DNA of 64,000 nt from Salinarimonas sp046292825 (lineage in GTDB: Bacteria; Pseudomonadota; Alphaproteobacteria; Rhizobiales; Beijerinckiaceae), in the NCBI RefSeq assembly GCF_046292825.1, contig NZ_JBKBQG010000001.1, positions 1 through 64,000 on the forward strand, read 5' to 3'. Within the stretch, counting starts at the first letter, position 1. The number at the start of each line of letters is the position of its first letter. The position numbers were made by a program, and so were the translations under genes. Of this stretch, positions 17,049 to 25,974 are shown one piece after another. Under the pieces are notes generated by a model. That model was given only the letters and a program-made list of their open reading frames with translations, made no database searches and was not told where the DNA came from.

Positions 17049-18328
17049 GCGACAAAGCGCGCGCGCCGCTCTATCGCGAGACGCGGCTCGAGAACGGGCT
17101 CACGGTGGTGACCGAGACGATGGCCCACGTGGCGACCGTCTCGCTCGGGGTGTGGGTCGGCGCGGGCTCGCGTCACGAGCGGGCGGACGAGCACGGGCTC
17201 TCGCACCTCATCGAGCACATGGCCTTCAAGGGCACGGCCCGGCGCTCGGCCAAGGCGATCGCCGAAGACATCGAGAATGTCGGCGGCGACATCAACGCCG
17301 CGACGGGCGCCGAATACACCTGCTACACCGCTCGGATGCTCGGCGAGGATTGCGACCTCGCGCTCGACGTGCTCTGCGACATCCTGACGGAGGCGACTTT
17401 CGCCGAGGAGGAACTCGTGCGCGAGCGCGGGGTCATCCTCCAGGAGATCGCCGCGGTCGAGGACAACCCGGAAGACCTCGTCGGCGACCTCTTCCTCGAG
17501 GCCGCCTATCCGGACGCGGCTCTGGGGCGGCCGATCCTCGGGCGGCCCGAGACCGTCTCCGCCTTCACGCCCGACACGATCCGCGCCTATCTCGCCCGCG
17601 AATATCGGCCTGCGCGCATGGTGATCGCGGCCGCGGGCGCCGTCGAGCACGAGCGCGTGGTCGACGCCGCCCACCGCTTCTTCGGCGCGTGGACGAACGC
17701 GGACGCGCCCGAGGCGGCGCCCGCGCCCTATCGGGGCGGCGAGGTGCGGCGCGCGCGCAAGCACGAGCAGACGATCGTGATGATCGGCCTGCCGGGCTCG
17801 TCCTTCCGCGCGCGCGACTATTACGCGACCCAGCTCTTCACCCAGGCTCTCGGCGGCAGCCTGTCCTCGCGGCTGTGGCAGGAGGTGCGCGAGATCCGCG
17901 GCCTCGCCTACAATGTCGACGCCTTCCACTGGGCGTTCTCGGACACGGGGCTGTTCGGCATCGAGGCGGGCGTGGCGCCGAAGGACGCGCGCGCCTTCGT
18001 CGACGTCGCGCTCGAGACGCTCGAGGCGGCCGCCTCCGAGCTGACGCCGGTCGAGCTCGCCCGCGCCAAGGCGCAGGTGAAGGTGTCGCTGCTCGCCACG
18101 CTCGAGACCCCCGCCGGGCGTACCGAGCGGCTCGCCCGGCAGATCCTCGGCTTCGACCGGATCATTCCCGCCCACGATCTCGTCGCCCGTCTCGACGCGG
18201 TGAGCCTCGACGAGGTCCGCGCCGCAGGCCGCGCGTTGATGGCGGGCCCCCCGACGCTCGCCGCGATCGGACCGATGGGCAAGCTGCAGAGCAGCGCGGA
18301 GATCGCGGGGCGGTTGAAGCGCGGGTGA
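17045..18328 (+). CDS. M16-family zinc metallopeptidase (mitochondrial processing peptidase-like)
   Basis: This is a 427-residue peptidase with the inverted zinc motif HLIEH at residues 54-58 (His54, Glu57, His58). The downstream acidic ligand lies in the EIAAVEDNPED region. The second half has the inactive partner domain (about 230-420) with the R/Y motif GLAYNVDAFHW. Alphaproteobacterial members are the closest bacterial relatives of the mitochondrial processing peptidase beta subunit; the bacterial substrate is not established. The ATG overlaps the thrC stop as ATGA, so it is coupled to threonine synthase. Confidence 0.93.
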   Translation: MSDKARAPLYRETRLENGLTVVTETMAHVATVSLGVWVGAGSRHERADEHGLSHLIEHMAFKGTARRSAKAIAEDIENVGGDINAATGAEYTCYTARMLGEDCDLALDVLCDILTEATFAEEELVRERGVILQEIAAVEDNPEDLVGDLFLEAAYPDAALGRPILGRPETVSAFTPDTIRAYLAREYRPARMVIAAAGAVEHERVVDAAHRFFGAWTNADAPEAAPAPYRGGEVRRARKHEQTIVMIGLPGSSFRARDYYATQLFTQALGGSLSSRLWQEVREIRGLAYNVDAFHWAFSDTGLFGIEAGVAPKDARAFVDVALETLEAAASELTPVELARAKAQVKVSLLATLETPAGRTERLARQILGFDRIIPAHDLVARLDAVSLDEVRAAGRALMAGPPTLAAIGPMGKLQSSAEIAGRLKRG

Positions 18329-18430
18329 GGCGGGTCGTCGACCCGTCTTCGGGTTCGCCCATATCGTCGATCCGCTGCGCGATTCACGCGTCGTGATCTG
18401 CGCATGGGATCGAGGCAACAACGCGCCGCC

Positions 18431-18641
18431 GCTCTCCGTCCCCTCCGGGGAAGGTGGCCCGGCGGCGAAGCCGACGGGTCGGATGGGGTTTTTCGCAGCA
18501 TAGCTGCGAAGGGGCGTCGTCGTAGAGCCCCTTCCGTACGGAGGAGCCCAACGCCCCTTCGCTCCTTCGGAGCGAAAGACCCCATCCGTCTCCGACCCCT
18601 GTTCGGGGTCGGAGCCACCTTCCCCTGAGGGGAAGGAGAGC
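18431..18641. repeat. Nested palindromic repeat, family R1, copy A
   Basis: About 211 bases fold end to end. The outer arms are a CTCTCC...GGTGGC segment and its inverted counterpart; each arm is itself a small hairpin. Inside lie GGATGGGG/CCCCATCC arms, an 8-bp stem at 18492-18510 (TTCGCAGC/GCTGCGAA), a second 8-bp stem at 18558-18576 (TTCGCTCC/GGAGCGAA), and a GGGGCGT...ACGCCCC pair. A second copy lies inverted at 53630-53839. It fills most of the 447-base gap between the M16 peptidase gene and carD, and no gene is seen in that gap. Confidence 0.85.
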
Positions 18642-18707
18642 CGGCCGCACCGTTTTCGTCGAACGCATGCACGAACGGGTGGGGGTCGTTGAGGATCGGG
18701 CGCCCAC

Positions 18708-18735
18708 GAAAAAAGCCCGGCCTTTCGGCCGGGCT
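18708..18735 (-). terminator. Rho-independent terminator of carD
   Basis: On the minus strand AGCCCGGCC and GGCCGGGCT form a nine-base stem with a GAAA loop, followed at once by six T residues. It lies 40 bases after the carD stop codon. Confidence 0.92.
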
Positions 18736-18775
18736 CGTTTCGAGTGACCGCGCGCGGAGCGCCGGGACGAGCCGC

Positions 18776-19363
18776 TCAGGCGGCCTCTTCCTGGAGATCC
18801 TCGCCGTCGCTCTCGGCATCCGCCGCCTCGGCGGCCTTGCCGCGGCGCGGGGACTTGGAGAGGCTCGCCTCGATGAGCTTGAGCGCCTCCGTCTCCGTGA
18901 TGCGGTTCACCGAGGCGATCTCGCGCACGACGCGGTCGAGGGCCGCCTCGTAGAGCTGGCGCTCGGAATAGGATTGCTCGGGCTGCGCGTCCGACCGGTA
19001 GAGGTCGCGCACCACCTCGGCGATGGCGATCAGATCGCCGGAATTGATCTTGGCCTCGTATTCCTGCGCGCGGCGCGACCACATGGTGCGCTTGACGCGG
19101 GCGCGGCCGGTCATGGTGTCGAGGGCCTTCTGAACCAGGTCCGGCTCGGCGAGCTTGCGCATGCCCACGCTCGCCGCCTTGGCGGTCGGGACGCGCAGGA
19201 CCATCTTGTCCTTCTCGAAGCTGACGACGTAGAGTTCGAGCTTGAAGCCGGCGATCTCCTGCTCCTCGATCGCGGTGATCTGACCGACGCCGTGCGCCGG
19301 GTACACGATCGCTTCGCCCGCCTTGAAACCCATGGTCTTTCCCGTCTTCTTGGGGGTCGTCAT
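18776..19363 (-). CDS. carD: CarD/CdnL-family RNA polymerase-binding transcription factor
   Basis: This is a 195-residue regulator that binds the RNA polymerase beta subunit and stabilises open complexes, notably at rRNA promoters. The N-terminal RNAP-interaction domain begins with GFKAGEAIVYPAHGVGQI, and EQEIAGFKLELYVVSFEKDKM follows. The C-terminal helical DNA-binding domain includes RTMWSRRAQEYEAKI and SGDLIAIAEVVRDLYR. The acidic C-terminal tail is typical for alphaproteobacteria. The ATG at 19363 has AGGAGG about ten bases upstream; the alternative Met 10 codons on lacks a site. It is monocistronic with its own terminator. Confidence 0.95.
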   Translation of the reverse strand: MTTPKKTGKTMGFKAGEAIVYPAHGVGQITAIEEQEIAGFKLELYVVSFEKDKMVLRVPTAKAASVGMRKLAEPDLVQKALDTMTGRARVKRTMWSRRAQEYEAKINSGDLIAIAEVVRDLYRSDAQPEQSYSERQLYEAALDRVVREIASVNRITETEALKLIEASLSKSPRRGKAAEAADAESDGEDLQEEAA

Positions 19364-19809
19364 GCGATGAAGGCCTCCTGTTGAGCGCCGCGGTCGCACC
19401 GCGACGCTGAAGGCGCCGCCGGAAGGGGTCCGACGGTGCAAAAGCTCGACACCACCGCGGGAAGAACTCCCCGGCGGTGCCCCCTTCAAGTTTCAGCCGA
19501 ACACGAAATGCGCCCTGTCGACCCCGCCGAGACACGATGAGGATGGCCTCCGGCGAGGTATGCGTGACCGTTTCTCATGATTTTGCTTGTGGCTCACGTG
19601 CGAGGATGTCGGCGCGTCGGGCGCGAGCGACGGCAGGCACATACGTACCACAAGCCGACTGATAAATCAAAGAAAAAGGCGAACGCTCCGCCCGCCCCGA
19701 AGGTTCCCACGGGCGCGCGCGGCATTGCGCCACCGACGGTCGTCGACGGGCCGACCCGCGCCCGAGCGGAGCGCGAGCGCGATCGCCGGAGCCGGGATCG
19801 GGCGAAGGA
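19364..19809. other. Gene-free interval between carD and fdxA
   Basis: These 446 bases hold no convincing gene on either strand. Near 19640-19680 the base composition drops to A/T-rich, which is unusual here. On the minus strand a weak hairpin (GGCG/CGCC at about 19678-19693) is followed by TTTTT at 19673-19677 and may be the fdxA terminator. The carD promoter should also lie here, but no clear -35/-10 pair was found. Confidence 0.45.
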
Positions 19810-20148
19810 TCAATCGCCGGTGCCGGGCTCCTGGGAGAAGAACTTGTCGAACTTGCCCGCCATGCCGTCGTATTCCTTGGCGTCGGCCGGCGCGTCCTTC
19901 TTCTGGGTGATGTTCGGCCACGTCTTCGAGAAGTCCGCATTGACCTTGAGCCATTGCTCGAGGCCCGGCTCGGTGTCCGGCTTGATCGCCTCGGCCGGAC
20001 ATTCCGGCTCGCAGACCCCGCAATCGATGCACTCGTCGGGGTGGATGACGAGCATGTTCTCGCCCTCGTAGAAGCAGTCGACCGGGCACACCTCGACGCA
20101 ATCCATGTACTTGCACTTGATGCAGTTCTCGGTGACGACGTAGGTCAT
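19810..20148 (-). CDS. fdxA: Seven-iron ferredoxin FdxA (3Fe-4S/4Fe-4S)
   Basis: This is a 112-residue ferredoxin of the Azotobacter FdI type. The cysteines sit at 9, 12, 17, 21 and 25 (CIKCKYMDCVEVCPVDC) and at 40, 43, 46 and 50 (CIDCGVCEPEC). By family alignment, Cys9, 17 and 50 would hold the 3Fe-4S cluster and Cys21, 40, 43 and 46 the 4Fe-4S cluster. The roughly 50-residue C-terminal extension (LEQWLKVNADFSKTWPNI) is normal for alphaproteobacterial FdxA. It is a soluble electron carrier. In related genomes fdxA is found next to carD, as here. Confidence 0.95.
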   Translation of the reverse strand: MTYVVTENCIKCKYMDCVEVCPVDCFYEGENMLVIHPDECIDCGVCEPECPAEAIKPDTEPGLEQWLKVNADFSKTWPNITQKKDAPADAKEYDGMAGKFDKFFSQEPGTGD

Positions 20149-20370
20149 CGCAAGGCCCCGCTTCCGGCTTGACGTCCGTGGAACGGCTCTAACCCGCCCC
20201 GGCGCGCTTTGGCAAGGGGCAAGCGTCGCCGCGCAGGGGCGGCAAACCCATCGCCGCGCGGTAGAATTCGCAACCCAAGCACGCATGCGGCATTTTGACG
20301 TCCCTCGCGCGTGCGCGAGAGTTCCGAAATCGGTGCGGAAATCGGCACGACCTCTGCCGATCCGCGCCCC

Positions 20371-23300
20371 TCACTCGGCCGGCGCCGGCGCGGGCTCCCG
20401 CGTCTGCGGCGCAACCCCGCGCCCGTTCCCGAACCGCGCGCGCACGCGGGTCGCGAACGCATGGGCGTCGGCGAGCGCCATCAGCATGGCCGGCGTCACG
20501 ACGAGGGTGAGGATCGTCGCGAAGCCGAGCCCGAACACGATCGCGGTCGAGAGGTGCACCCACCATTGCGTCGAGGGCGCGCCGATGTCGATCGTGCGCT
20601 GGACGAAGTCGATATTGACCCCGAAGGCGATCGCGAGCACCCCGAGCACCGCCGTCACCGCCGTGAGGAGGACCGGCCGGGCGCGTTCGCGGCAGGTCCG
20701 CAGGATCGCCTCGCGCGCCGCCCAGCCCTCCGAGCGCAGCCGGTCGTAGGTGTCGATGAGCACGATGTTGTTGTTCACGATCACGCCCGCATTGGCGATG
20801 ATGCCGATGCCGGTCATCACCACGCCGAAGGACTGGCCCATCACCATGAGGCCGATGAGCACGCCGATCGTCGACATCACCACCGCCGAGAGCGTGATCA
20901 GCACGCGGGAGAAGCGGTTGAACTGCGCGAGCAGGATGGCGAAGATCAGGAAGATCGCCGCGCCGAACGCGCTCGACAGGAACGCCGCCGCCTTGTCGCG
21001 CTCCTCGTCCTCGCCCTTGAGCCGGTAGCGCACGCCGGGCCCCAGATCGAGCGCGGCGATCCGCGACAGCACGCTCGCCTGAACGGCCGCCGCCTGGGCG
21101 CCCTCGGCGATGTTGGCGGTGACGGTCACGACGCGCTGCCCGCCGACCCGGTCGATGCGCCCGACGCGCGGCTCGGGCACCCGCTCGACGAAATTCGCGA
21201 TCGGCACCGAGCCGAAGGCCGTGTTGACGCGCAGGCCGTCGAGCTCGTCGAGGCTGCGCCGCTCGGGCGGGAAGCGCAGGAGGACGTCGACCGTCGTGTC
21301 GGTCTCGATCGGGCGGTACTCGGTGATCTTGAGCCCGTTCGTGACGAGCTGGACCATGTTTCCGACGGTGAGCGCGTTGGCGCCGAAGCGCGCGGCCTCC
21401 GCCTTGTCGACGACGAGCGTCCAGTCGACGCCGGGCAACGGCAGGCCGTCGTCGACGTCGACCACCTCCGGATCCGCGCGCAGGAGGTCGGCGATCGTCG
21501 TCGCGGCGGGGAAGAGCAGGCGCGGGTCGGCGGCGGTGATCTCGAGCGTGATCGGCTTGCCGGTCGGCGGCCCCGCCGGCGGCTTCGTCACCTCGAACAG
21601 CGCGCCGGGAATGTCGGCGGTCGCCGCGCGGATGTCGGCCATGATCTGCGTCGCCGAGCGGCGCTCCCGCCAATCGACGAACTCGAACTGAACGGTGCCG
21701 ATCGTGTCCTGCGTCACCTCCTCCGAGCCGCGCGCGCCCTGGCCCACGCGGGCATAGACGGTCTCGATCTCGGGCATGCCGAGGATGCGCTCCTCGGCGA
21801 GCCGCACGAGCGCGTCCTTCTCCGCGACCGAGAGATTGCCGCGCGCGCGCACCTGGACGAGCGCCGTCTCCGGCTCGACGTCGGGGAAGAACTCGACGCC
21901 GTTGTTGTTCGCCCCGTAGGTCTGCACCACCGAGACGAGGAGCGCCGCCGCCACGACGAGCGTCACCACCGGATGGCGCGTCACGAGCCGGATCAGTGCC
22001 ATGTAGGGCCCCGTCTGCGGCAGCTCGCCATGCGTCTCCTTCGGCGGGCGCGCGAGCAGCGCGCCGAGGGTGGGCGTGAAGATGAGCGCGATCACGAGCG
22101 AGGCGGTGAGCGTCGCGATCAGCGTGATCGGCATGTATTTCATGAACTCGCCGACGATGCCCGGCCAGAACAGCAGCGGCGAGAAGGCGGCGATGCGCGT
22201 CGCGGTCGAGGCGACCACGGGCCCGGCCATGCGCTTGGCGGCGAGGGAATACGCCTCCTTGGCCGGCATGCCCTCGGCCATGCGCCGCTCGGCGAATTCC
22301 GAGACGATGATCGCGTCGTCGACGAGCATGCCGACGGCGAGGATCAGCGAGAACAGGACGACGATGTTGACGGTCAGCCCGCCGAGATGCAGCGCGAGGA
22401 TGCCCGCGAGGAAGGCGCCGGGGATCGCGATGCCGATGAACAGAGAGGCGCGCGCGCCGAGCGTCCACAACATGATCACGACGACGAGGAGCACCGCCGT
22501 GACGACGCTGTTCTCGAGCTCGTGGAGCATCGTGCGGATGTCGCGGCTCTTGTCCTGGCTGAAGGTCACCTCGAGCCCGGCGGGCCAGGTCTCCTGGAGG
22601 CGCGCCACGGTCTCCTTCACGGCGTCGACCGTCTCGATCAGGTTCGCCCCGGTGCGCTTGGAGACCTCGAGCACGATCGCGGGCTTGCCGTTGATGCGGG
22701 TGATCGAATCCGGATCCTTGAAGGTCGGGCGCACCTCGGCGACGTCGCGCAGGCGCACGGTCGCGCTGCCGCTCGCCGCGACGGGGAAGTTCAGGATGTC
22801 TTCGGGCGTCTCGATGAGGGCCGGCACCTTCACCGAGAAGCGCCCCGTCTCGCCCTCGAGCGCGCCGGCCGCGACGAGCGAATTGCCCGCCTGGAAGGCG
22901 CCGATCACGTCGTCGAGATCGAGCCCGTAGGAGCGCAGCAGCATCGGCTCGGCGATGATCTCGACCACCTCGTCGCGCGCCCCGCGCATCTCCGCGCGCA
23001 GGACGCCCGGCGTCTGCTCGATCGCGGTGCGCGCGTCGCGGGCGAGCCGCAGGAGCGTGCGCTCGGGCAGATCGCCGCCGAGCGAGACGACGAGCACGGG
23101 GAAGAGCGAGAGGTTGACCTCCTCGACCTTGGGCTCGTCGGCGTCGCGCGGCAGCTCGCCCTTGGCGTTGTCCACCCGCGCCCGCACGTCCTGGAGCGCC
23201 TGATCGCCGTCGAAACCGGCCTCGAACTCGAGGAGCACGTAGGCGCCGCCCTCGTAGGCGGCCGAGCGCATCTCCTTGACGTTCTCGACCGCCTTCAGCT

Positions 23301-23511
23301 GCGTCTCGAGCGGACGCAGGATCAGGCGCTCGGCGTCCTCGGGCGAGATGCCGCGCTGGCCGACGCTGACGTAGATCAGCGGGATCTGGACGTCCGGTTC
23401 GGCCTCCTTGGGGATCTGCTGGTAGGCGACGAAGCCCGCGAGCAGGAGGAAGGCCAGCACCGACAAGGTCAGGCGCCAATGCGAGATCGCGGTATCGACG
23501 ATGCGACCCAT
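20371..23511 (-). CDS. RND-family efflux permease (AcrB/MexF-like superfamily)
   Basis: This is a 1046-residue inner-membrane proton-driven pump. There is one N-terminal helix, then a large periplasmic loop, and a first membrane block (residues about 335-470). TM4 carries the proton-relay Asp pair (GMLVDDAIIVSEF). The second half repeats the pattern, with TMs at about 855-1010. The pattern GISPEDAERLILRPLE at the N-terminus resembles the cation/multidrug group often annotated as acriflavin resistance; the substrates are not predictable. It follows the membrane-fusion gene by 28 bases. No outer-membrane channel gene is in the operon, so a TolC-like protein from elsewhere must serve. Confidence 0.94.
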   Translation of the reverse strand: MGRIVDTAISHWRLTLSVLAFLLLAGFVAYQQIPKEAEPDVQIPLIYVSVGQRGISPEDAERLILRPLETQLKAVENVKEMRSAAYEGGAYVLLEFEAGFDGDQALQDVRARVDNAKGELPRDADEPKVEEVNLSLFPVLVVSLGGDLPERTLLRLARDARTAIEQTPGVLRAEMRGARDEVVEIIAEPMLLRSYGLDLDDVIGAFQAGNSLVAAGALEGETGRFSVKVPALIETPEDILNFPVAASGSATVRLRDVAEVRPTFKDPDSITRINGKPAIVLEVSKRTGANLIETVDAVKETVARLQETWPAGLEVTFSQDKSRDIRTMLHELENSVVTAVLLVVVIMLWTLGARASLFIGIAIPGAFLAGILALHLGGLTVNIVVLFSLILAVGMLVDDAIIVSEFAERRMAEGMPAKEAYSLAAKRMAGPVVASTATRIAAFSPLLFWPGIVGEFMKYMPITLIATLTASLVIALIFTPTLGALLARPPKETHGELPQTGPYMALIRLVTRHPVVTLVVAAALLVSVVQTYGANNNGVEFFPDVEPETALVQVRARGNLSVAEKDALVRLAEERILGMPEIETVYARVGQGARGSEEVTQDTIGTVQFEFVDWRERRSATQIMADIRAATADIPGALFEVTKPPAGPPTGKPITLEITAADPRLLFPAATTIADLLRADPEVVDVDDGLPLPGVDWTLVVDKAEAARFGANALTVGNMVQLVTNGLKITEYRPIETDTTVDVLLRFPPERRSLDELDGLRVNTAFGSVPIANFVERVPEPRVGRIDRVGGQRVVTVTANIAEGAQAAAVQASVLSRIAALDLGPGVRYRLKGEDEERDKAAAFLSSAFGAAIFLIFAILLAQFNRFSRVLITLSAVVMSTIGVLIGLMVMGQSFGVVMTGIGIIANAGVIVNNNIVLIDTYDRLRSEGWAAREAILRTCRERARPVLLTAVTAVLGVLAIAFGVNIDFVQRTIDIGAPSTQWWVHLSTAIVFGLGFATILTLVVTPAMLMALADAHAFATRVRARFGNGRGVAPQTREPAPAPAE

Positions 23512-23539
23512 GGCGGGCCTCCTCCGGAGAAGTCAGAGC

Positions 23540-24622
23540 TCAGCGGCGGGCGGCGATCGCCATCGGGACGGGCGCGACGCGCTGGCCGTCGACGACGAAA
23601 TCCTGGCCCTGCACGATCACCGCGGCGCCGTGCGGCAGTCCCGAGACGAAGATCGTCTCGCGCCCGTCCTCGACGAGATCGACCGGCACGAAGGCGACAT
23701 GGTCGGTGTCGTCGACGATGCGCAGGCCGAGCAGGCCCTCGCTCGAGAAGGTGAGCGCCGAGCGCGGCACGGGCGCCGCCGGCACCGCCGCGAGCCGCAG
23801 CCGCGCCTCCGCGGTGACGCCGTCGGGAATGGCGTTGTCCGCGTTGTCGATGCCGATCTCGACGCGGTAGGTGCGGGTGCCCTCGCTCGCGCGGCTCGAC
23901 ACGAAGCGCACCTCGCCGGTCGCGGTCTGGCCGGTGACGAGCCGCACCTGCGCCTCGTCGCCGACGCGCACGCCGCCGAGCTGGCGCTCGGCGATCTCGA
24001 CGACGACGAGCATCGGATCGAGCGAGATCACCTCCGCGACGAGGTCGCCGACCTGCAGCGCCTGGCCGATCTCGGCGGGCACGGCGTCGACGATGCCGGA
24101 GATCGGCGCGCGCACGACCGAGCGGTCGCGCTCCGCCTGCGCCTGGGCGAGGGCGGCCTCGGCGGCGCGCAGATCGGCCTCGATCCCGCTGCGCTCGAGA
24201 GCGGGCAGCGTGCCGTTCTCGATGAGCCGAAGCCGCGCCTGCGCCTGTTCGCGGGCCTGTTCGAGCCGGGCGGTGGCCTGCGAGACCTGCGCCTCGCGGG
24301 CCTCGTCGGAGAGGACGGCGATCACGTCGCCCGTCTCCACGCGCACGCCGCGGCGCACAGCGAGCTCGACGACGGTGCCGGAGGCCCGCGTCGTCGCCTG
24401 CGCGCGACGATCCGCGCGCGTCTGGCCCGACAGCGTGACGGTGCGGGCGTGCTCGCGCGGCTCGGCGCGGGCGACGGCGACGGCGAAGGGCGGGCGCGCC
24501 TCCACGGCGGGGGCGGGGGCCGGCTCCGCCTCGGGCGCCGACCCGCCGATCACGTGGCCGGAGGCGATCCAGCCGACCGCCGCGACGACGATCAGGACCG
24601 AGACGATACGGGACGCGATCAT
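23540..24622 (-). CDS. RND efflux periplasmic adaptor (membrane fusion protein)
   Basis: This is a 360-residue HlyD/AcrA-type adaptor. One N-terminal hydrophobic segment (residues 5-25) anchors or exports it. A split lipoyl domain follows (ASGTVVELAVRRGVRVETGD, then RAPISGIVDAVPAEIGQALQVGD), separated by an alpha-helical hairpin of about 55 residues. The beta-barrel and membrane-proximal domains complete it. The ATG at 24622 overlaps the stop of the TetR gene, so regulator, adaptor and pump form one operon. It bridges the RND pump to the outer-membrane channel. Confidence 0.93.
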   Translation of the reverse strand: MIASRIVSVLIVVAAVGWIASGHVIGGSAPEAEPAPAPAVEARPPFAVAVARAEPREHARTVTLSGQTRADRRAQATTRASGTVVELAVRRGVRVETGDVIAVLSDEAREAQVSQATARLEQAREQAQARLRLIENGTLPALERSGIEADLRAAEAALAQAQAERDRSVVRAPISGIVDAVPAEIGQALQVGDLVAEVISLDPMLVVVEIAERQLGGVRVGDEAQVRLVTGQTATGEVRFVSSRASEGTRTYRVEIGIDNADNAIPDGVTAEARLRLAAVPAAPVPRSALTFSSEGLLGLRIVDDTDHVAFVPVDLVEDGRETIFVSGLPHGAAVIVQGQDFVVDGQRVAPVPMAIAARR

Positions 24623-25296
24623 GGTGCGACCTCGGAGTGGGACGCATCCGCGTGCGTCTGTTCGGGGGAGGGGGAAGCGGAGGCGGGAGCGGCGTGGACC
24701 GCGCCGCGCAGGATCGCGCCGATCAGGGCGAGCGCGCGCGAGACCTCGCCCTCGACGTCGAAGCGGGGATCGAGCGCACGGCGCAGATAGAGCCCGTCGG
24801 CCACCGTCATCACCATGCGCGCCATGGTCTCGGGCGGCAGGGTGGTGGCGATCGCGCCGCGCGCCTGCGCCCGGCCGAAGGCCTCGATCATGCGCCCGAG
24901 CATCTCGCACTCGAAGGCGGCGCAATGGGCGGCGACCTCCGGGTTGCGGGTCGCCTCCGCCCAGATCTCGAGGCAGACGATCGCGCGCTCGCGCGGCTCC
25001 TCGCGGAAATATTTCTCGCCGATCCGGCGGAAGGCCGCGAGGAAGTCGTCCGCATGTTCGAGGGCGCCGAAATCGGCGGCGGCGGAGGCGCGGTCGCGCT
25101 CGCTCAGACCCGCGATCACGGCGTCCTTCGAGGCGAAGTAACGGTAGAGGTTGCCCACCGACATGCCGGCCTCGCTCGCGATGTCCTGCATCGTCGTGCG
25201 ATGGAAGCCGGCGCGCGCGAAGCAGGCCTGCGCGGCGTCGAGGATCTCGAGCCGGCGGTCGATCGAAGGCGCTTGCGGGGGCGCTTGTCCGTCCAT
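24619..25296 (-). CDS. TetR/AcrR-family repressor of the efflux operon
   Basis: This is a 225-residue regulator. The N-terminal helix-turn-helix spans residues about 14-60 and includes ILDAAQACFARAGFHRTTM then IASEAGMSVGNLYRYFASKD, the standard TetR pattern. The C-terminal ligand domain follows. The start at 25296 is used because the upstream in-frame ATG at 25335 lies within the first operator dyad; that longer form cannot be excluded and would add 13 residues. It is the first gene of the operon, so it should control its own synthesis together with the pump. Confidence 0.9.
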   Translation of the reverse strand: MDGQAPPQAPSIDRRLEILDAAQACFARAGFHRTTMQDIASEAGMSVGNLYRYFASKDAVIAGLSERDRASAAADFGALEHADDFLAAFRRIGEKYFREEPRERAIVCLEIWAEATRNPEVAAHCAAFECEMLGRMIEAFGRAQARGAIATTLPPETMARMVMTVADGLYLRRALDPRFDVEGEVSRALALIGAILRGAVHAAPASASPSPEQTHADASHSEVAP

Positions 25297-25324
25297 CGTG
25301 GCTTCGACTCCGAGAGGGGGTGAG

Positions 25325-25359
25325 TGAACGCTCATTCACCTTGAGTGAACGGGCGTTCA
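25325..25359. promoter_or_regulatory. Twin TetR operators upstream of the efflux operon
   Basis: There are two 14-base dyads: TGAACGCTCATTCA (25325-25338, partial symmetry) and TGAACGGGCGTTCA (25346-25359, full symmetry apart from the centre). Their centres are 21 bases apart, two turns of the helix, so two dimers could bind the same face. They sit just upstream of the TetR start. Both share the half-site TGAAC/G(T)TCA. Confidence 0.7.
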
Positions 25360-25530
25360 TTTGCGCCATGGCCGCGCCCGAGTCAACCCCCTCTTGCGGG
25401 CGCGATGAGAATTTTTGCTGCGGCGCGACGAGATTCTCTTGCCCGCCCCCCGCGCCGGAACGAACGTGGCGTCCGTGCGTCCATCAGCGGGGGATCGTTC
25501 CCCATCGCAGACGAGACCAGGAGGACCATC

Positions 25531-25956
25531 ATGAAGAGACATGCGACGGCCGTCTGGCAGGGTGCGCTCAAGGACGGCGCTGGCACCCTCGACACGCAGA
25601 GCGGGGCGCTCGCGCGCCTGCCCTATTCGTTCAAGGCGCGCTTCGAGGACGAAAGCGGCCGCTCGGGCACCAATCCGGAGGAGCTGATCGGTGCGGCCCA
25701 TGCGGGCTGCTTCGCGATGCAGCTCTCGCATTTCCTCGCCGAGAACGGCACCCCGGCGACGCGGCTCGAAGCGAAGGCCGAGGTCGAGCTCGTGCCCGGC
25801 ACCGGCATCGTCGCGAGCCGCCTCGCCCTCGTCGGCGAGGTGCCCGGGATCGACGAGGCGACCTTCCGCGCGCTCGCCGACAAGGCGAAGGCCGGCTGCC
25901 CGGTCTCGAAGGCGCTCGGCGCGATCGAGATCACGCTCGACGCCCGCCTCGCCTAA
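25531..25956 (+). CDS. osmC: OsmC-family peroxiredoxin
   Basis: This is a 141-residue thiol peroxidase of the OsmC/Ohr family, reducing organic hydroperoxides. The peroxidatic Cys60 lies in AAHAGCFAMQLS and the resolving Cys123 in AGCPVSKAL. The N-terminal AVWQGALKDGAGTL and GTNPEELIGAAHAGC are characteristic of the OsmC rather than the Ohr branch. A good Shine-Dalgarno (AGGAGG) lies about eight bases before the ATG. It is divergent from the efflux operon, with about 170 bases between the twin TetR sites and its start. Confidence 0.94.
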   Translation: MKRHATAVWQGALKDGAGTLDTQSGALARLPYSFKARFEDESGRSGTNPEELIGAAHAGCFAMQLSHFLAENGTPATRLEAKAEVELVPGTGIVASRLALVGEVPGIDEATFRALADKAKAGCPVSKALGAIEITLDARLA

Positions 25957-25974
25957 GCCGCGCGGGGGAGACGC

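Noticed and set aside
18431..18641. Possible CRISPR or insertion sequence at the repeat region
   Set aside because: The repeats are inverted and nested, not direct with regular spacers, and there is no transposase gene.
20150..20370. Possible small gene or terminator between fdxA and the RND gene
   Set aside because: A 7-bp CTCGCGC/GCGCGAG hairpin is present near 20307 but has no T-run, and no frame has a plausible start.
20311..23754. 1147-codon open frame on the plus strand opposite the efflux genes
   Set aside because: It is rich in Arg, His, Asp and Gly with no family motif, and the opposite strand has a full RND permease. High GC content leaves such frames open by chance.
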